DNA of 64,000 nucleotides from SCGC-AG-212-J23 sp035649175. GTDB lineage: Bacteria; Pseudomonadota; Gammaproteobacteria; Burkholderiales; SG8-39. The DNA lies in assembly GCA_035649175.1 (NCBI GenBank), contig DASRKB010000243.1, forward strand, positions 1-64,000, given 5' to 3'. The notes beneath the pieces were generated by a model, which saw only the letters and a list, made by a program, of their open reading frames with translations, was not told the origin of the DNA and searched no databases. Shown in pieces: positions 35,359 to 43,152 of the stretch (within the stretch, counting starts at the first letter, position 1; each line of letters begins with the position of its first letter). Made by a program: the position numbers and the translations under genes.

Positions 35359-35826
35359 ATGAAGATCAGTAAGCGCTTTTCCGCAAGTCTCGTCGCTCAG
35401 GCCTTCGCCCTCTCGGGCTGCTACGTCGTACCGGTCGGCCCCGATGGCAACCCGGCTTGGGTGATTCCCATCCCTCCGCCTCAGGGATCGGCGCACCCGT
35501 CCGCCCCGAGCCAGCCCGCGCTTCCCCGCGTGCTGCACGCGCGGCTCTATCCCGAGAACGACCTCGCCACGCAGACGGGGATGGTGTCGGGCACGGTGAC
35601 CAACATGATGACGGGCAAGGGGCGTTTCCAGCTCGTCTACGCCGGCGAGACACTGACTGGCGAAGCGACCCGCGTATCGGGCGATGACCGTAAGGGCATC
35701 GCGAGCGCCTACGGCTCGAGCGGCGCCTTCATGAGCTGCGAATACCAGATGAACTCGCCGGCGCAGGGGGCGGGCACCTGCATGTTCTCCAACGGCGCCC
35801 GCTACAAAGTTCACATCGGCAACTGA
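35359..35826 (+). CDS. Small lipoprotein of unknown function
   Basis: A 155-residue protein with a lipoprotein signal, lipobox LSGC (Cys21), followed by a proline-rich stretch and a globular part with SGTVTNMMTGKGRFQLVYAGE and a FMSCEYQM...TCMF cysteine pair. It may be outer-membrane-anchored. AAAGGAGG lies just upstream of the ATG. The preceding SARP-like regulator and the repeat between them suggest controlled expression. Its last 16 bases overlap the convergent gntK. Confidence 0.8.
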   Translation: MKISKRFSASLVAQAFALSGCYVVPVGPDGNPAWVIPIPPPQGSAHPSAPSQPALPRVLHARLYPENDLATQTGMVSGTVTNMMTGKGRFQLVYAGETLTGEATRVSGDDRKGIASAYGSSGAFMSCEYQMNSPAQGAGTCMFSNGARYKVHIGN

Positions 35827-36290
35827 AGCGCCGCCACGATCGTGTCGACGCAGCGGGCCGGCTCGGCCGCCACGTCGACCGCGATCGCGTCCTGCGGCGG
35901 CTCGAGCGCGGCGAACTGGCTCGCGAGCAGCGACGCCGGCATGTAGCGGTGCCTGCGGGCGGCGAGGCGTACGGCGATCAGCTCGAAGCTGCCGTGCAGA
36001 TACACGACCTTCGCCTCGCTTACCCCGGCGAGCAGCCGGGCGCGATAGGAGGCCTTCAATGCCGAGCAGGCGAGAACGACGTTGCGTGAATCGATGAGAA
36101 TTCGGTTCAACCTTTCCAGCCACGGCCAGCGGTCCTCGTCCTCCAGGGCTATTCCGGCCGCCATCTTCGCCACGTTCTGCGGCGGGTGATGGTCGTCGGC
36201 GTCGATGAAGCGAAATGCGAGGCGGCGGGCGAGAGCGGCTCCGAGCGTCGTCTTGCCGGCGGCCGCCACGCCCATCACCACCACGATCAC
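35811..36290 (-). CDS. gntK: Gluconokinase
   Basis: A 159-residue kinase that phosphorylates gluconate to 6-phosphogluconate. P-loop VVMGVAAAGKTTLG, DADDHHPPQNVAKMAAG, and VVLACSALKASYRARL are family hallmarks. The GTG start overlaps the TGA of gnd by 2 bases. Together with gnd it forms a gluconate-to-pentose-phosphate module. Longer upstream frames would overlap gnd out of frame. Confidence 0.93.
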   Translation of the reverse strand: MIVVVMGVAAAGKTTLGAALARRLAFRFIDADDHHPPQNVAKMAAGIALEDEDRWPWLERLNRILIDSRNVVLACSALKASYRARLLAGVSEAKVVYLHGSFELIAVRLAARRHRYMPASLLASQFAALEPPQDAIAVDVAAEPARCVDTIVAALQLPM

Positions 36291-37198
36291 GGCTTGCGGT
36301 GCACCGCGTGGCCGCCAAAGCCTGCGCGCATGAGCGCGATGAGCTTGCGTGCGTGGTCCGAGCGGCCCTGGCTCGAGAATCGGGCGAGCAGCGCGGTGGT
36401 GATCACGGGCGCCGGAACGCCGAGCTCGATCGCCTCCATGGCGGTCCAGCGCCCGGCGCCCGAGTCGTCGATCACCGGGGCCACGCCCTCCAGCGACTCG
36501 TTGTCCTTGAGGATCGCCGCGCAAAGGTCGAGCAGCCAGGAACGCACCACGCTGCCGTGGCGCCAGGTCTCGGCAAGCCGCGTTGCGTCGATATCGAGAT
36601 CGGGGCGTGCAGCGAGCAGGGCGAAGCCCTCGGCAAGGGCTTGCATGATCCCGTACTCGATGCCGTTATGGACCATCTTCGCGAAGTGGCCGGCGCCGCT
36701 CGGCCCGCAGTGCAGCCAGCCGGCCTCCGGTGCCGGTGCCAAGATGCGCGCGTAGGGCTCGAAGACCTCGACCGACTTGGGCGTGCCGCCGAGCATGAGG
36801 CAATAGCCGTTCTGCAGCCCGTGCAGGCCGCCGGAGACGCCGAGGTCGATGTAGCGCAGGCCCTGCTGCGAGAGCGCGAGGGCGCGGCGCATCGAGTCGC
36901 GGTAGTAGCTGTTGCCGCCGTCGACCAGCGTGTCGCCGGCGGAAACGAGCGGCAAGAGGTCGCGGATCGCTTCCTCGACCGCTGCGCCGGCGGGGAGCAT
37001 AAGCAAGATGACGCGTTCGCCGTCGAGGCGCGCGCACATCGCGGCCAGGTTCTCCACGCATTCGACGTTCGCCTCGCCGCGAAGAGTCGCCGCGGCCGCG
37101 GGCTTGTGGTCATGACAGACCACGCGCACACCGGCTCGCGCCAGGCGCCGCGCCATGTTCGCTCCCATCCTGCCCATCCCGATGATGCCGACCTGCAT
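36287..37198 (-). CDS. gnd: 6-phosphogluconate dehydrogenase, short (decarboxylating) type
   Basis: A 303-residue oxidoreductase that converts 6-phosphogluconate to ribulose-5-phosphate with NAD(P). VGIIGMGRMGANMARRL dinucleotide fold, MLPAGAAVEEAI, GVSGGLHGLQNGYCLMLGG, and the catalytic GPSGAGHFAKMVHNGIEYG. The length matches the short bacterial group (about 300), not the 470-residue E. coli enzyme. The ATG follows GGAGAGG. Translationally coupled to gntK. Confidence 0.94.
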   Translation of the reverse strand: MQVGIIGMGRMGANMARRLARAGVRVVCHDHKPAAAATLRGEANVECVENLAAMCARLDGERVILLMLPAGAAVEEAIRDLLPLVSAGDTLVDGGNSYYRDSMRRALALSQQGLRYIDLGVSGGLHGLQNGYCLMLGGTPKSVEVFEPYARILAPAPEAGWLHCGPSGAGHFAKMVHNGIEYGIMQALAEGFALLAARPDLDIDATRLAETWRHGSVVRSWLLDLCAAILKDNESLEGVAPVIDDSGAGRWTAMEAIELGVPAPVITTALLARFSSQGRSDHARKLIALMRAGFGGHAVHRKP

Positions 37199-37244
37199 GG
37201 CCCTCTCCTGAAACGCTCCGCGCAATGGAAGGTCCGAGCGTTAC

Positions 37245-37469
37245 ATGTGGCTCGATCTTCTGCAATGGCCCGCCATGGCAATCACCATGCTCGCCGCCTG
37301 GCTGGTAGCCTCGCGCATCGCGCGTCGCCGGGCGCTCGGCTTCTGGTGCTTTCTCGCGAGCAACGTGCTTTGGGTGGCGTGGGGCCTGCACGACAGCGCG
37401 TACGCCCTCGTGGCGCTGCAGTTCTTCCTGGCTGCACTCAACGCGCGCGGCATCTACAAGAACGAGTGA
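37245..37469 (+). CDS. Small two- to three-helix membrane protein
   Basis: A 74-residue membrane protein of a small conserved proteobacterial family; helices at about 5-23, 30-48 and 50-68 (AITMLAAWLVASRIARRR; GFWCFLASNVLWVAWGLH). Basic residues sit between helices 1 and 2. Function unknown; size and pattern recall half-transporters. It overlaps the 3' end of miaA by 16 bases. Confidence 0.75.
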   Translation: MWLDLLQWPAMAITMLAAWLVASRIARRRALGFWCFLASNVLWVAWGLHDSAYALVALQFFLAALNARGIYKNE

Positions 37470-38371
37470 GCGATACGCTCCGCCGCGGCAGCCGCCCCCG
37501 CTTCCGCGTCGATTGCGGCGACATCCCCGAGGCGGCGTAGCCACGTGAGCTGCCGCTTGGCGAGCTGACGCGTCGCGGCGACAGCGCGCTCCTGGAGCGC
37601 CGCCTGGTCGATCACGCCTTCGAGGTACTGCCAGACCTGCCGGTAGCCGACCGCGCGCATGCTCGGCATGCCGGGGCTCAGACGATATCGCTCTCGCAGA
37701 AGCCGCACTTCGTCGATCAGGCCGTCGCGAAGCATCTCCTCGAATCGCGCGGCGATGCGCTGGTGCAGCCGCGCGCGGTCGGCCGGTACAAGCGCGAAGG
37801 CGCGCAGCCGGAACGGCAGGTCGGCCCTCGCCGCGCCTTGCAGTATCGAGATCGGCTTGCCGGTGAGCCGCCACACTTCAAGCGCACGCTGGATGCGCTG
37901 AGCATCGGCGGGGGCAATGCGCGCTGCCGCGCGCGGGTCGACCGTCGCGAGCTCGGCGTGCAAGGCGGGCCAGCCCCGCCGCCGCGCCTCTTCATCGATG
38001 TCGTTTCGGACGGCGGGATCCGCCTGCGGAAGCGGGTCGAGTCCGCCGACGAGCGCCCGGTAGTAGAGCATCGTCCCGCCGACGAAAAGCGGCACGCGGT
38101 TGCGCTCGATGATTCCCGCGGCCGCGCGGGTCGCATCGGTGCGCCAGCGCCCGCTCGAGTAGGCCTCGTGCGGGTCCACCATGTCGATCAGGTGGTGCGG
38201 CACGCGCTCGCGCTCTTCACGGGAGGGTTTGGCCGTGCCGATGTCCATGCCCCGATAGACTTGCGCCGAGTCCACGGAAATGATCTCCACCGGCAGGCGG
38301 GCCGCGAGCGTCATTGCGAGCCGCGATTTTCCGCTCGCCGTCGGGCCCAGAAGTGCGATCGCGCGCGGCAA
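37454..38371 (-). CDS. miaA: tRNA dimethylallyltransferase
   Basis: A 305-residue enzyme that adds an isopentenyl group to A37 of tRNAs reading UNN codons. P-loop LLGPTASGKSRLAMTLA, SVDSAQVYRGMDIGTAKP, PHHLIDMVDPHEAYS, and GGTMLYYRALVGGLD are diagnostic. Its position downstream of mutL is conserved, but here an SDR gene separates them. Confidence 0.97.
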   Translation of the reverse strand: MPRAIALLGPTASGKSRLAMTLAARLPVEIISVDSAQVYRGMDIGTAKPSREERERVPHHLIDMVDPHEAYSSGRWRTDATRAAAGIIERNRVPLFVGGTMLYYRALVGGLDPLPQADPAVRNDIDEEARRRGWPALHAELATVDPRAAARIAPADAQRIQRALEVWRLTGKPISILQGAARADLPFRLRAFALVPADRARLHQRIAARFEEMLRDGLIDEVRLLRERYRLSPGMPSMRAVGYRQVWQYLEGVIDQAALQERAVAATRQLAKRQLTWLRRLGDVAAIDAEAGAAAAAERIAHSFL

Positions 38372-38375
38372 GCGC

Positions 38376-39113
38376 CTAGCGGCCGCCGGACACGTCTACC
38401 AGAGCCCCGCTCATGTATGAGGACTCCTCCGAGGCGAGCCAGACGATGACTTGCGCGACCTCGTCCGCCTCACCGGGCCGGCCGAGAGGGGCGGTCGCAC
38501 CGATCCGCTCCAGGCGCGCCGGGTCGCCGCTCGAGTGGTGGATATCGGTGCGGATGATGCCAGGACGCACCGCGTTTACGCGGATGCCGTCCGGGCCCAC
38601 TTCCTTCGCTAGCCCGATGGTCAGCGTGTCGATGGCACCCTTCGCGGCCGCGTAGTCCACGTACTCGCCGGGCCCGCCGAGCTTCGCGGCAATCGAGGAG
38701 ACGTTGACGATGGTCCCGCCTTTGCCGCCCCGCTTGCGCGACATGCGCTTCACGGCCTCGCGCGCGCAGAAGAAGCTGCCGAAGACGTTGACGGCGAACA
38801 TGCGCTGCAGCCGCGCTGCGGTGATCGCCTCGAAGCGGGTCGCCAGGTCGACGATGCCCGCATTGTTGACCAGTGCGGTTACCGCGCCGAACTCGCGGTC
38901 GACGGTCTCGAAGAGACGCGCGACGTCGGTTTCGTCCGACACGTCGGCAGGCACGGCGATCGCCCTGCGACCGATGTCCTTGGCAAGCTGCTCGGCGGCC
39001 GTCCGCTCCCTCCGGTAGTTGATGCACACGGCGTAGCCGCGGGCGGCGGCAAGTCGCGCCGTCGCCGCGCCGATGCCGCGGCCGCCGCCGGTCACGATCA
39101 TTACGTTGCTCAT
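38376..39113 (-). CDS. Short-chain dehydrogenase/reductase
   Basis: A 245-residue SDR. NAD(P) motif TGGGRGIGAATARLAAARG, NNAGI, catalytic Ser-Tyr-Lys in VSSIAAKLGGPGEYVDYAAAKG, then VRPGIIRTDIH. The substrate cannot be told. The ATG overlaps the mutL stop (TGATG). Longer upstream frames are mutL read in a different frame. Confidence 0.92.
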   Translation of the reverse strand: MSNVMIVTGGGRGIGAATARLAAARGYAVCINYRRERTAAEQLAKDIGRRAIAVPADVSDETDVARLFETVDREFGAVTALVNNAGIVDLATRFEAITAARLQRMFAVNVFGSFFCAREAVKRMSRKRGGKGGTIVNVSSIAAKLGGPGEYVDYAAAKGAIDTLTIGLAKEVGPDGIRVNAVRPGIIRTDIHHSSGDPARLERIGATAPLGRPGEADEVAQVIVWLASEESSYMSGALVDVSGGR

Positions 39114-40795
39114 CAGCGCCCTCGCAGGAAGAGCCGATCGAGGTCGGTCAGCGTCAGCTGGTACCAGGTCGGGCGCCCGTGATTGCAGCGGCCCGAGCGC
39201 TCGGTTTCCTCCATCTCGCGCAGCAGCGCGTCCATCTCGGGAAGCGTCAGCGTACGGTTCGCGCGCACCGCCGCGTGGCACGCCATGGTGGCAAGCAGTT
39301 CGTTCTGGCGCGCGGCCATTACCTCGCTCGCGCCGTACTGCTGCAGCTCGCGAAGAACGCTGCGCGCAAGCCCCGGCAAGTCGCCCCCCGCAAGCAGCGC
39401 GGGCGCCGTTCTCACCGTCAGCTCGTTGGGGCCGGAGACCGTTGCCTCCAGCCCCAGTCGCTGCAACACCTCGCCGTTCTCTTCGGCGGTCGCGGCGTCG
39501 AGCGCCTCCACCGAAAGCACCGCAGGCACGAGCAGCACCTGGCGTGGCACCTCGCCAGCGTCGAGCCCCGCCTTGAGCTTCTCCATGAGGATGCGCTCGT
39601 GGGCCGCGTGCATGTCGACGAGCACCAGTCCCGCCTCGTTCTGCGCGAGGACGTATACCCCATGGAGCTGGCCGAGCGCGTTGCCCAGCGGCCGCAGCCC
39701 TTCCTCGATGAGCGGCTGGTAGGCGGGCGCGGGCTGTGCGAGCGCAAGGCCAGCCTGCAGCGGCGCGCCGGACATCGACACCGAGGCATAACTGACCGGC
39801 GCATCGGCGACGCCCGGCGAGAGCGCGCGGCGCAGGGCATTCACGACGAACTGGTGCACCGCGCGCGCGTCGCGGAAGCGCACCTCGGTCTTCGCTGGAT
39901 GCACGTTGACGTCCACTGCTCTCGGGTCAAGGGCTAGAAACAGCACATACGCTGGCTGTCGATCTCCGTGCAGCAGCTCCGCGTACGCCTGACGTGCCGC
40001 ATGAGCGAGCAGGCGGTCGCGAACGAAGCGCCCGTTCACGAAGAAGTATTGGGAGTCGGCGCGCGACAGGGCTGCGTCCGGCGCTCCCGCAAGGCCTGTG
40101 AGCCCGAGGGCGCCGCTTTGCGCATCCACCGGTATGCTCTGTCGGGCAAAGCCCTCGCCGAGCAGCGCCGCGGCGCGCTCAGCGGCGCCCGCTGGACGCA
40201 GGTGCCGGCTCATGCGGCCGTTGTGCTTGAGCGAGAAGGCGACCTGCGGCCGGGCAAGCGCGATGCGCCGGAAGGTTTCGTCGCAATGCGCCAACTCGGT
40301 CGCTTCGCTCCGCAGGAACTTGCGCCGCGCCGGCGTGTTGAAGTAGAGCTCGGCGACCTCCACCGTGGTGCCCGGAGCACGCGCGGCTGGCTCAGGCTCC
40401 TGCATCCGGCCGGCTTCGGCCCGGATGCGCGTCGCATGTGCCGCCGCCGGCGTGCGCGTGGTTAGGCTCAGCCGCGACACGGATGCGATCGACGCCAGGG
40501 CCTCGCCGCGAAATCCCATGGTGGCGACCGCTTCCAGGTCCTCGAGACTCGCGATCTTGCTTGTCGCGTGCCGCGCGACGGCGAGCGGTAGATCGGCGGC
40601 GTCGATGCCGGTGCCATCGTCCTCGACCAGGATGCGACGCGTGCCGCCCTCTTCCAGCGTGACGGAGATCGCCCGCGACCCGGCGTCCAGGCTGTTCTCT
40701 AGCAGCTCCTTTAGCACCGAGGCCGGACGCTCCACAACTTCGCCCGCGGCGATCTGGCTCACCAGGAGCTCCGGCAGGATACGAATGGACGCCAT
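39113..40795 (-). CDS. mutL: DNA mismatch repair protein MutL
   Basis: A 560-residue GHKL ATPase. LKELLENSLDAG (28-39) with the catalytic Glu, DDGTGI (59-64) and GFRGEAL (94-100). The C-terminal domain includes DMHAAHERILMEKL, close to the nicking-endonuclease motif DQHA-x2-E-x4-E with Gln replaced by Met. This suggests a MutH-independent nicking MutL. The ATG at 40795 gives the canonical MASIRILPELLVSQIAAGEVV start. Confidence 0.97.
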   Translation of the reverse strand: MASIRILPELLVSQIAAGEVVERPASVLKELLENSLDAGSRAISVTLEEGGTRRILVEDDGTGIDAADLPLAVARHATSKIASLEDLEAVATMGFRGEALASIASVSRLSLTTRTPAAAHATRIRAEAGRMQEPEPAARAPGTTVEVAELYFNTPARRKFLRSEATELAHCDETFRRIALARPQVAFSLKHNGRMSRHLRPAGAAERAAALLGEGFARQSIPVDAQSGALGLTGLAGAPDAALSRADSQYFFVNGRFVRDRLLAHAARQAYAELLHGDRQPAYVLFLALDPRAVDVNVHPAKTEVRFRDARAVHQFVVNALRRALSPGVADAPVSYASVSMSGAPLQAGLALAQPAPAYQPLIEEGLRPLGNALGQLHGVYVLAQNEAGLVLVDMHAAHERILMEKLKAGLDAGEVPRQVLLVPAVLSVEALDAATAEENGEVLQRLGLEATVSGPNELTVRTAPALLAGGDLPGLARSVLRELQQYGASEVMAARQNELLATMACHAAVRANRTLTLPEMDALLREMEETERSGRCNHGRPTWYQLTLTDLDRLFLRGR

Positions 40796-40835
40796 CAGCC
40801 GGGGCAACAGAGAGGTCTTCGTGTAACGATGCGCG

Positions 40836-40841
40836 ATTATA
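40836..40841 (-). promoter_or_regulatory. Candidate -10 element of mutL
   Basis: On the minus strand TATAAT sits about 40 bases upstream of the mutL ATG and is followed by CGCGCAT. No -35 at normal spacing is obvious. It would give a leader of about 34 bases. Confidence 0.45.
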
Positions 40842-40912
40842 CAATCGGCGCGTGGAGCGCCTTTTCTGGCAATGAATCGGCCGTCTGCGCGCTTGGCGCG
40901 CCCGTGCATGCG

Positions 40913-41551
40913 ATGAGCGCGTCGCTGCCGCATCTCACACGCCCGCCCCGCAAACCCAGTGCGCTGAAGCGGCTTTATGAATGGGTGCTGCACTGGGCGG
41001 AGACGCCGCACGGGGTGGCCGCGCTCATCGTGCTGGCGTTCGTCGAGTCGTCCTTCTTCCCGATCCCGCCGGACGTGCTGCTCATCGCGCTGTGCATGGG
41101 AGCGCCGAAGAAGAGCTTCGCGTTTGCTCTATGGTGTGCGCTAGGATCCGTGCTGGGCGGCGTGGCGGGCTACTACATCGGCTACGCTGCGGAGCCTCTT
41201 GGGCGCTGGATCATCATCGACATGCTGGGTTACCAGTCCGCCTGGGAGACGGTCGCGCAACTGTACGGCGAGAACGCGTTTCTCGCGATCCTCACGGCGG
41301 CCTTTACGCCGATCCCCTACAAGGTTTTCACCATCGCTGCCGGGGTTTTCCACGAGCAGGTGCCGTTGTGGACGCTGATAGCGGCATCCGCCATCGGTCG
41401 CACCGGGCGCTTCGTTCTCGTCGGCGGCGCGATCTACTTCTTCGGCCCGCCGATCAGGCGGTTGCTCGACAAGTATCTGGAGCTCTTCACGGCCGTCTTC
41501 ATGGTGCTTTTGGTCGCCGGATTCGCGCTGATCAAGTACTTCGCAAGCTGA
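40913..41551 (+). CDS. DedA/YqaA-family membrane protein
   Basis: A 212-residue inner-membrane protein of the DedA-related YqaA group: VLAFVESSFFPIPPDVLLIALCMG, GYYIGYAAEPLGRW, and AAFTPIPYKVFTIAAGVF with the Pro-rich re-entrant motif. DedA proteins move phospholipid carriers across the membrane. It faces opposite to the surrounding amiC and mutL genes. The start is uncertain: ATG 40913 was chosen; an in-frame ATG lies about 84 bases upstream. It ends 12 bases from the amiC stop. Confidence 0.88.
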   Translation: MSASLPHLTRPPRKPSALKRLYEWVLHWAETPHGVAALIVLAFVESSFFPIPPDVLLIALCMGAPKKSFAFALWCALGSVLGGVAGYYIGYAAEPLGRWIIIDMLGYQSAWETVAQLYGENAFLAILTAAFTPIPYKVFTIAAGVFHEQVPLWTLIAASAIGRTGRFVLVGGAIYFFGPPIRRLLDKYLELFTAVFMVLLVAGFALIKYFAS

Positions 41552-41563
41552 GTTCGCCCGCGA

Positions 41564-42739
41564 TCAGTTCAGCGCGAGCGGTGAAGCTGGGCGAGGCGGG
41601 TGCTTGGCGATGTAGTCTCGGATTCCTTCCAGAATCGCGCGCGCGAGCTGGTCCCGGTACTCCCGGTCCCCAAGACGCTTTTCTTCGTCCGGGTTCGAGA
41701 TGAACGCCGTTTCCACGAGGATCGAAGGCACATCGGGGGCCTTGAGCACCGCGAAGCTCGCCTGCTCCACCTGTGGCTTGTGCAGCGTGTTGACCGTCCC
41801 GAGGCGCTGCAGCACGGCGCTGCCTAGCCGCAGGCTGTAGTCGATCGTCGCAGTCTGGGAGAGATCCAGGATGGTGCGCTTCACGTGGCTGTCCATGTTC
41901 TTCAGCTCGACACCGCCGATGAGGTCGGATTCGTTCTCCTTCTGCGCGAGGAAACGGGCCATCTCGGAGGTGGCGCGACGCTCGGACAGCGCAAACACCG
42001 AGGAGCCTCTGGCGTGGGGACGTACGAACGCGTCCGCATGGATGGAGACGAGAAGATCGGCCTTGACGTTGCGCGCCTTCTCCACGCGGTCGGAGAGCTG
42101 CAGGAAGTAGTCACCGTCGCGGGTCAGAACGGCCCGCATGTTCGGCTCGGCATCGACAAGCGCCTTAAGGCGCTTGGCGATCATCAGCGTCACGTCCTTC
42201 TCGCGCGTGCCGCGCCGGCCGAGCGCGCCCGGGTCCTCACCGCCATGCCCGGGGTCGATCACGATGGTGGCTAGCCGGGCGACCGTCGGCAGCCGCCTCT
42301 GGGTTTCGCGGATGAGCTCGGCAAGAGGATCCCTCGCCTTGGCCGGGTAGACATCGAGCACGAGCCGGTGACCGTACCCGCCGATCGGCTTCAGCGTGAA
42401 GATCTGTGGCTTAACCTCGTCCTTGACCTCCAGCACCACGCGCACGACGCCTGGCCTGTTGTGCCCGACCCGGATGACCTGGAGATGGGGATCCTCGGCG
42501 CTCACCTTTCCTGCGAGCTCGGCAAGCGTCGGGGCGATCTCGCTCGTCTGCAGATCGAGCACGAGCCGCACCGGGTTGGGCACGCTGAAGAACTCGTACT
42601 TGAGCTCGTCCTTGCTCTCGATCGTGACGCGGGTGTACTCCGGCGCTGGCCAGATACGCGAGGCCACGACCTGCGCCTGGGCGCTCGCTACGAAAGCGAG
42701 CGAAGCGAAGACAGCCAGGCAGCTCCAGAAGGCGTGCAC
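41564..42739 (-). CDS. amiC: N-acetylmuramoyl-L-alanine amidase
   Basis: A 391-residue periplasmic amidase that cuts stem peptides from peptidoglycan during cell division. A signal peptide (WSCLAVFASLAFVASAQA) is followed by an AMIN targeting domain (about 25-130) and an Amidase_3 domain with zinc ligands in IVIDPGHGGEDPGALG and SIHADAF. The GTG start overlaps tsaE by 52 bases; longer frames add an out-of-family extension. Order tsaE-amiC is conserved in proteobacteria. Confidence 0.95.
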   Translation of the reverse strand: MHAFWSCLAVFASLAFVASAQAQVVASRIWPAPEYTRVTIESKDELKYEFFSVPNPVRLVLDLQTSEIAPTLAELAGKVSAEDPHLQVIRVGHNRPGVVRVVLEVKDEVKPQIFTLKPIGGYGHRLVLDVYPAKARDPLAELIRETQRRLPTVARLATIVIDPGHGGEDPGALGRRGTREKDVTLMIAKRLKALVDAEPNMRAVLTRDGDYFLQLSDRVEKARNVKADLLVSIHADAFVRPHARGSSVFALSERRATSEMARFLAQKENESDLIGGVELKNMDSHVKRTILDLSQTATIDYSLRLGSAVLQRLGTVNTLHKPQVEQASFAVLKAPDVPSILVETAFISNPDEEKRLGDREYRDQLARAILEGIRDYIAKHPPRPASPLALN

Positions 42740-43152
42740 GCCTCGACCGTGGCCCGCCGCCCCTCTCCCTGGAAGTCCAACTGCACTTCCAAGTCCGGCG
42801 GCGGCAAAGCCCCTTGAGCCCGCTCGGGCCACTCCACTACACAGGCCGCGTCTGGACCGAAGTATTCCCGGAAGCCAGAGTTCCACCATTCCGCTTGGTC
42901 CTTGATCCGATAGAAATCAAAATGATAAAAGTTTAAGCTCGAAAGCATGTAAGGTTCAACCAGAGCGTAACTGGGACTCTTGACTGGTCCGGCGTGACCG
43001 AGCGCCTGTAGCAGCCCCCGGACGAGGGTTGTCTTGCCCGCCCCGAGGTCACCCTTTAAGTGCAGTACAAGTCCGGGACCGATACCCCGGGCGAGGGAGG
43101 CCCCTAGTCGCAGCGTCGCCTCGACATCCGGCAAACTAAACTCGAATCGCAT
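42688..43152 (-). CDS. tsaE: tRNA threonylcarbamoyladenosine biosynthesis ATPase
   Basis: A 154-residue ATPase that drives the TsaBDE cycle for t6A37 synthesis in tRNAs. Walker A GDLGAGKTT (34-42), VKSPSYALVEPY, FDFYRI and VVEWPERA are family blocks. The insertion YMLSSLNFYH is somewhat longer than usual before the Asp. Its start codon shares two bases with that of the divergent queG gene in CATG (43150-43153). Confidence 0.95.
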   Translation of the reverse strand: MRFEFSLPDVEATLRLGASLARGIGPGLVLHLKGDLGAGKTTLVRGLLQALGHAGPVKSPSYALVEPYMLSSLNFYHFDFYRIKDQAEWWNSGFREYFGPDAACVVEWPERAQGALPPPDLEVQLDFQGEGRRATVEACTPSGAAWLSSLRSLS

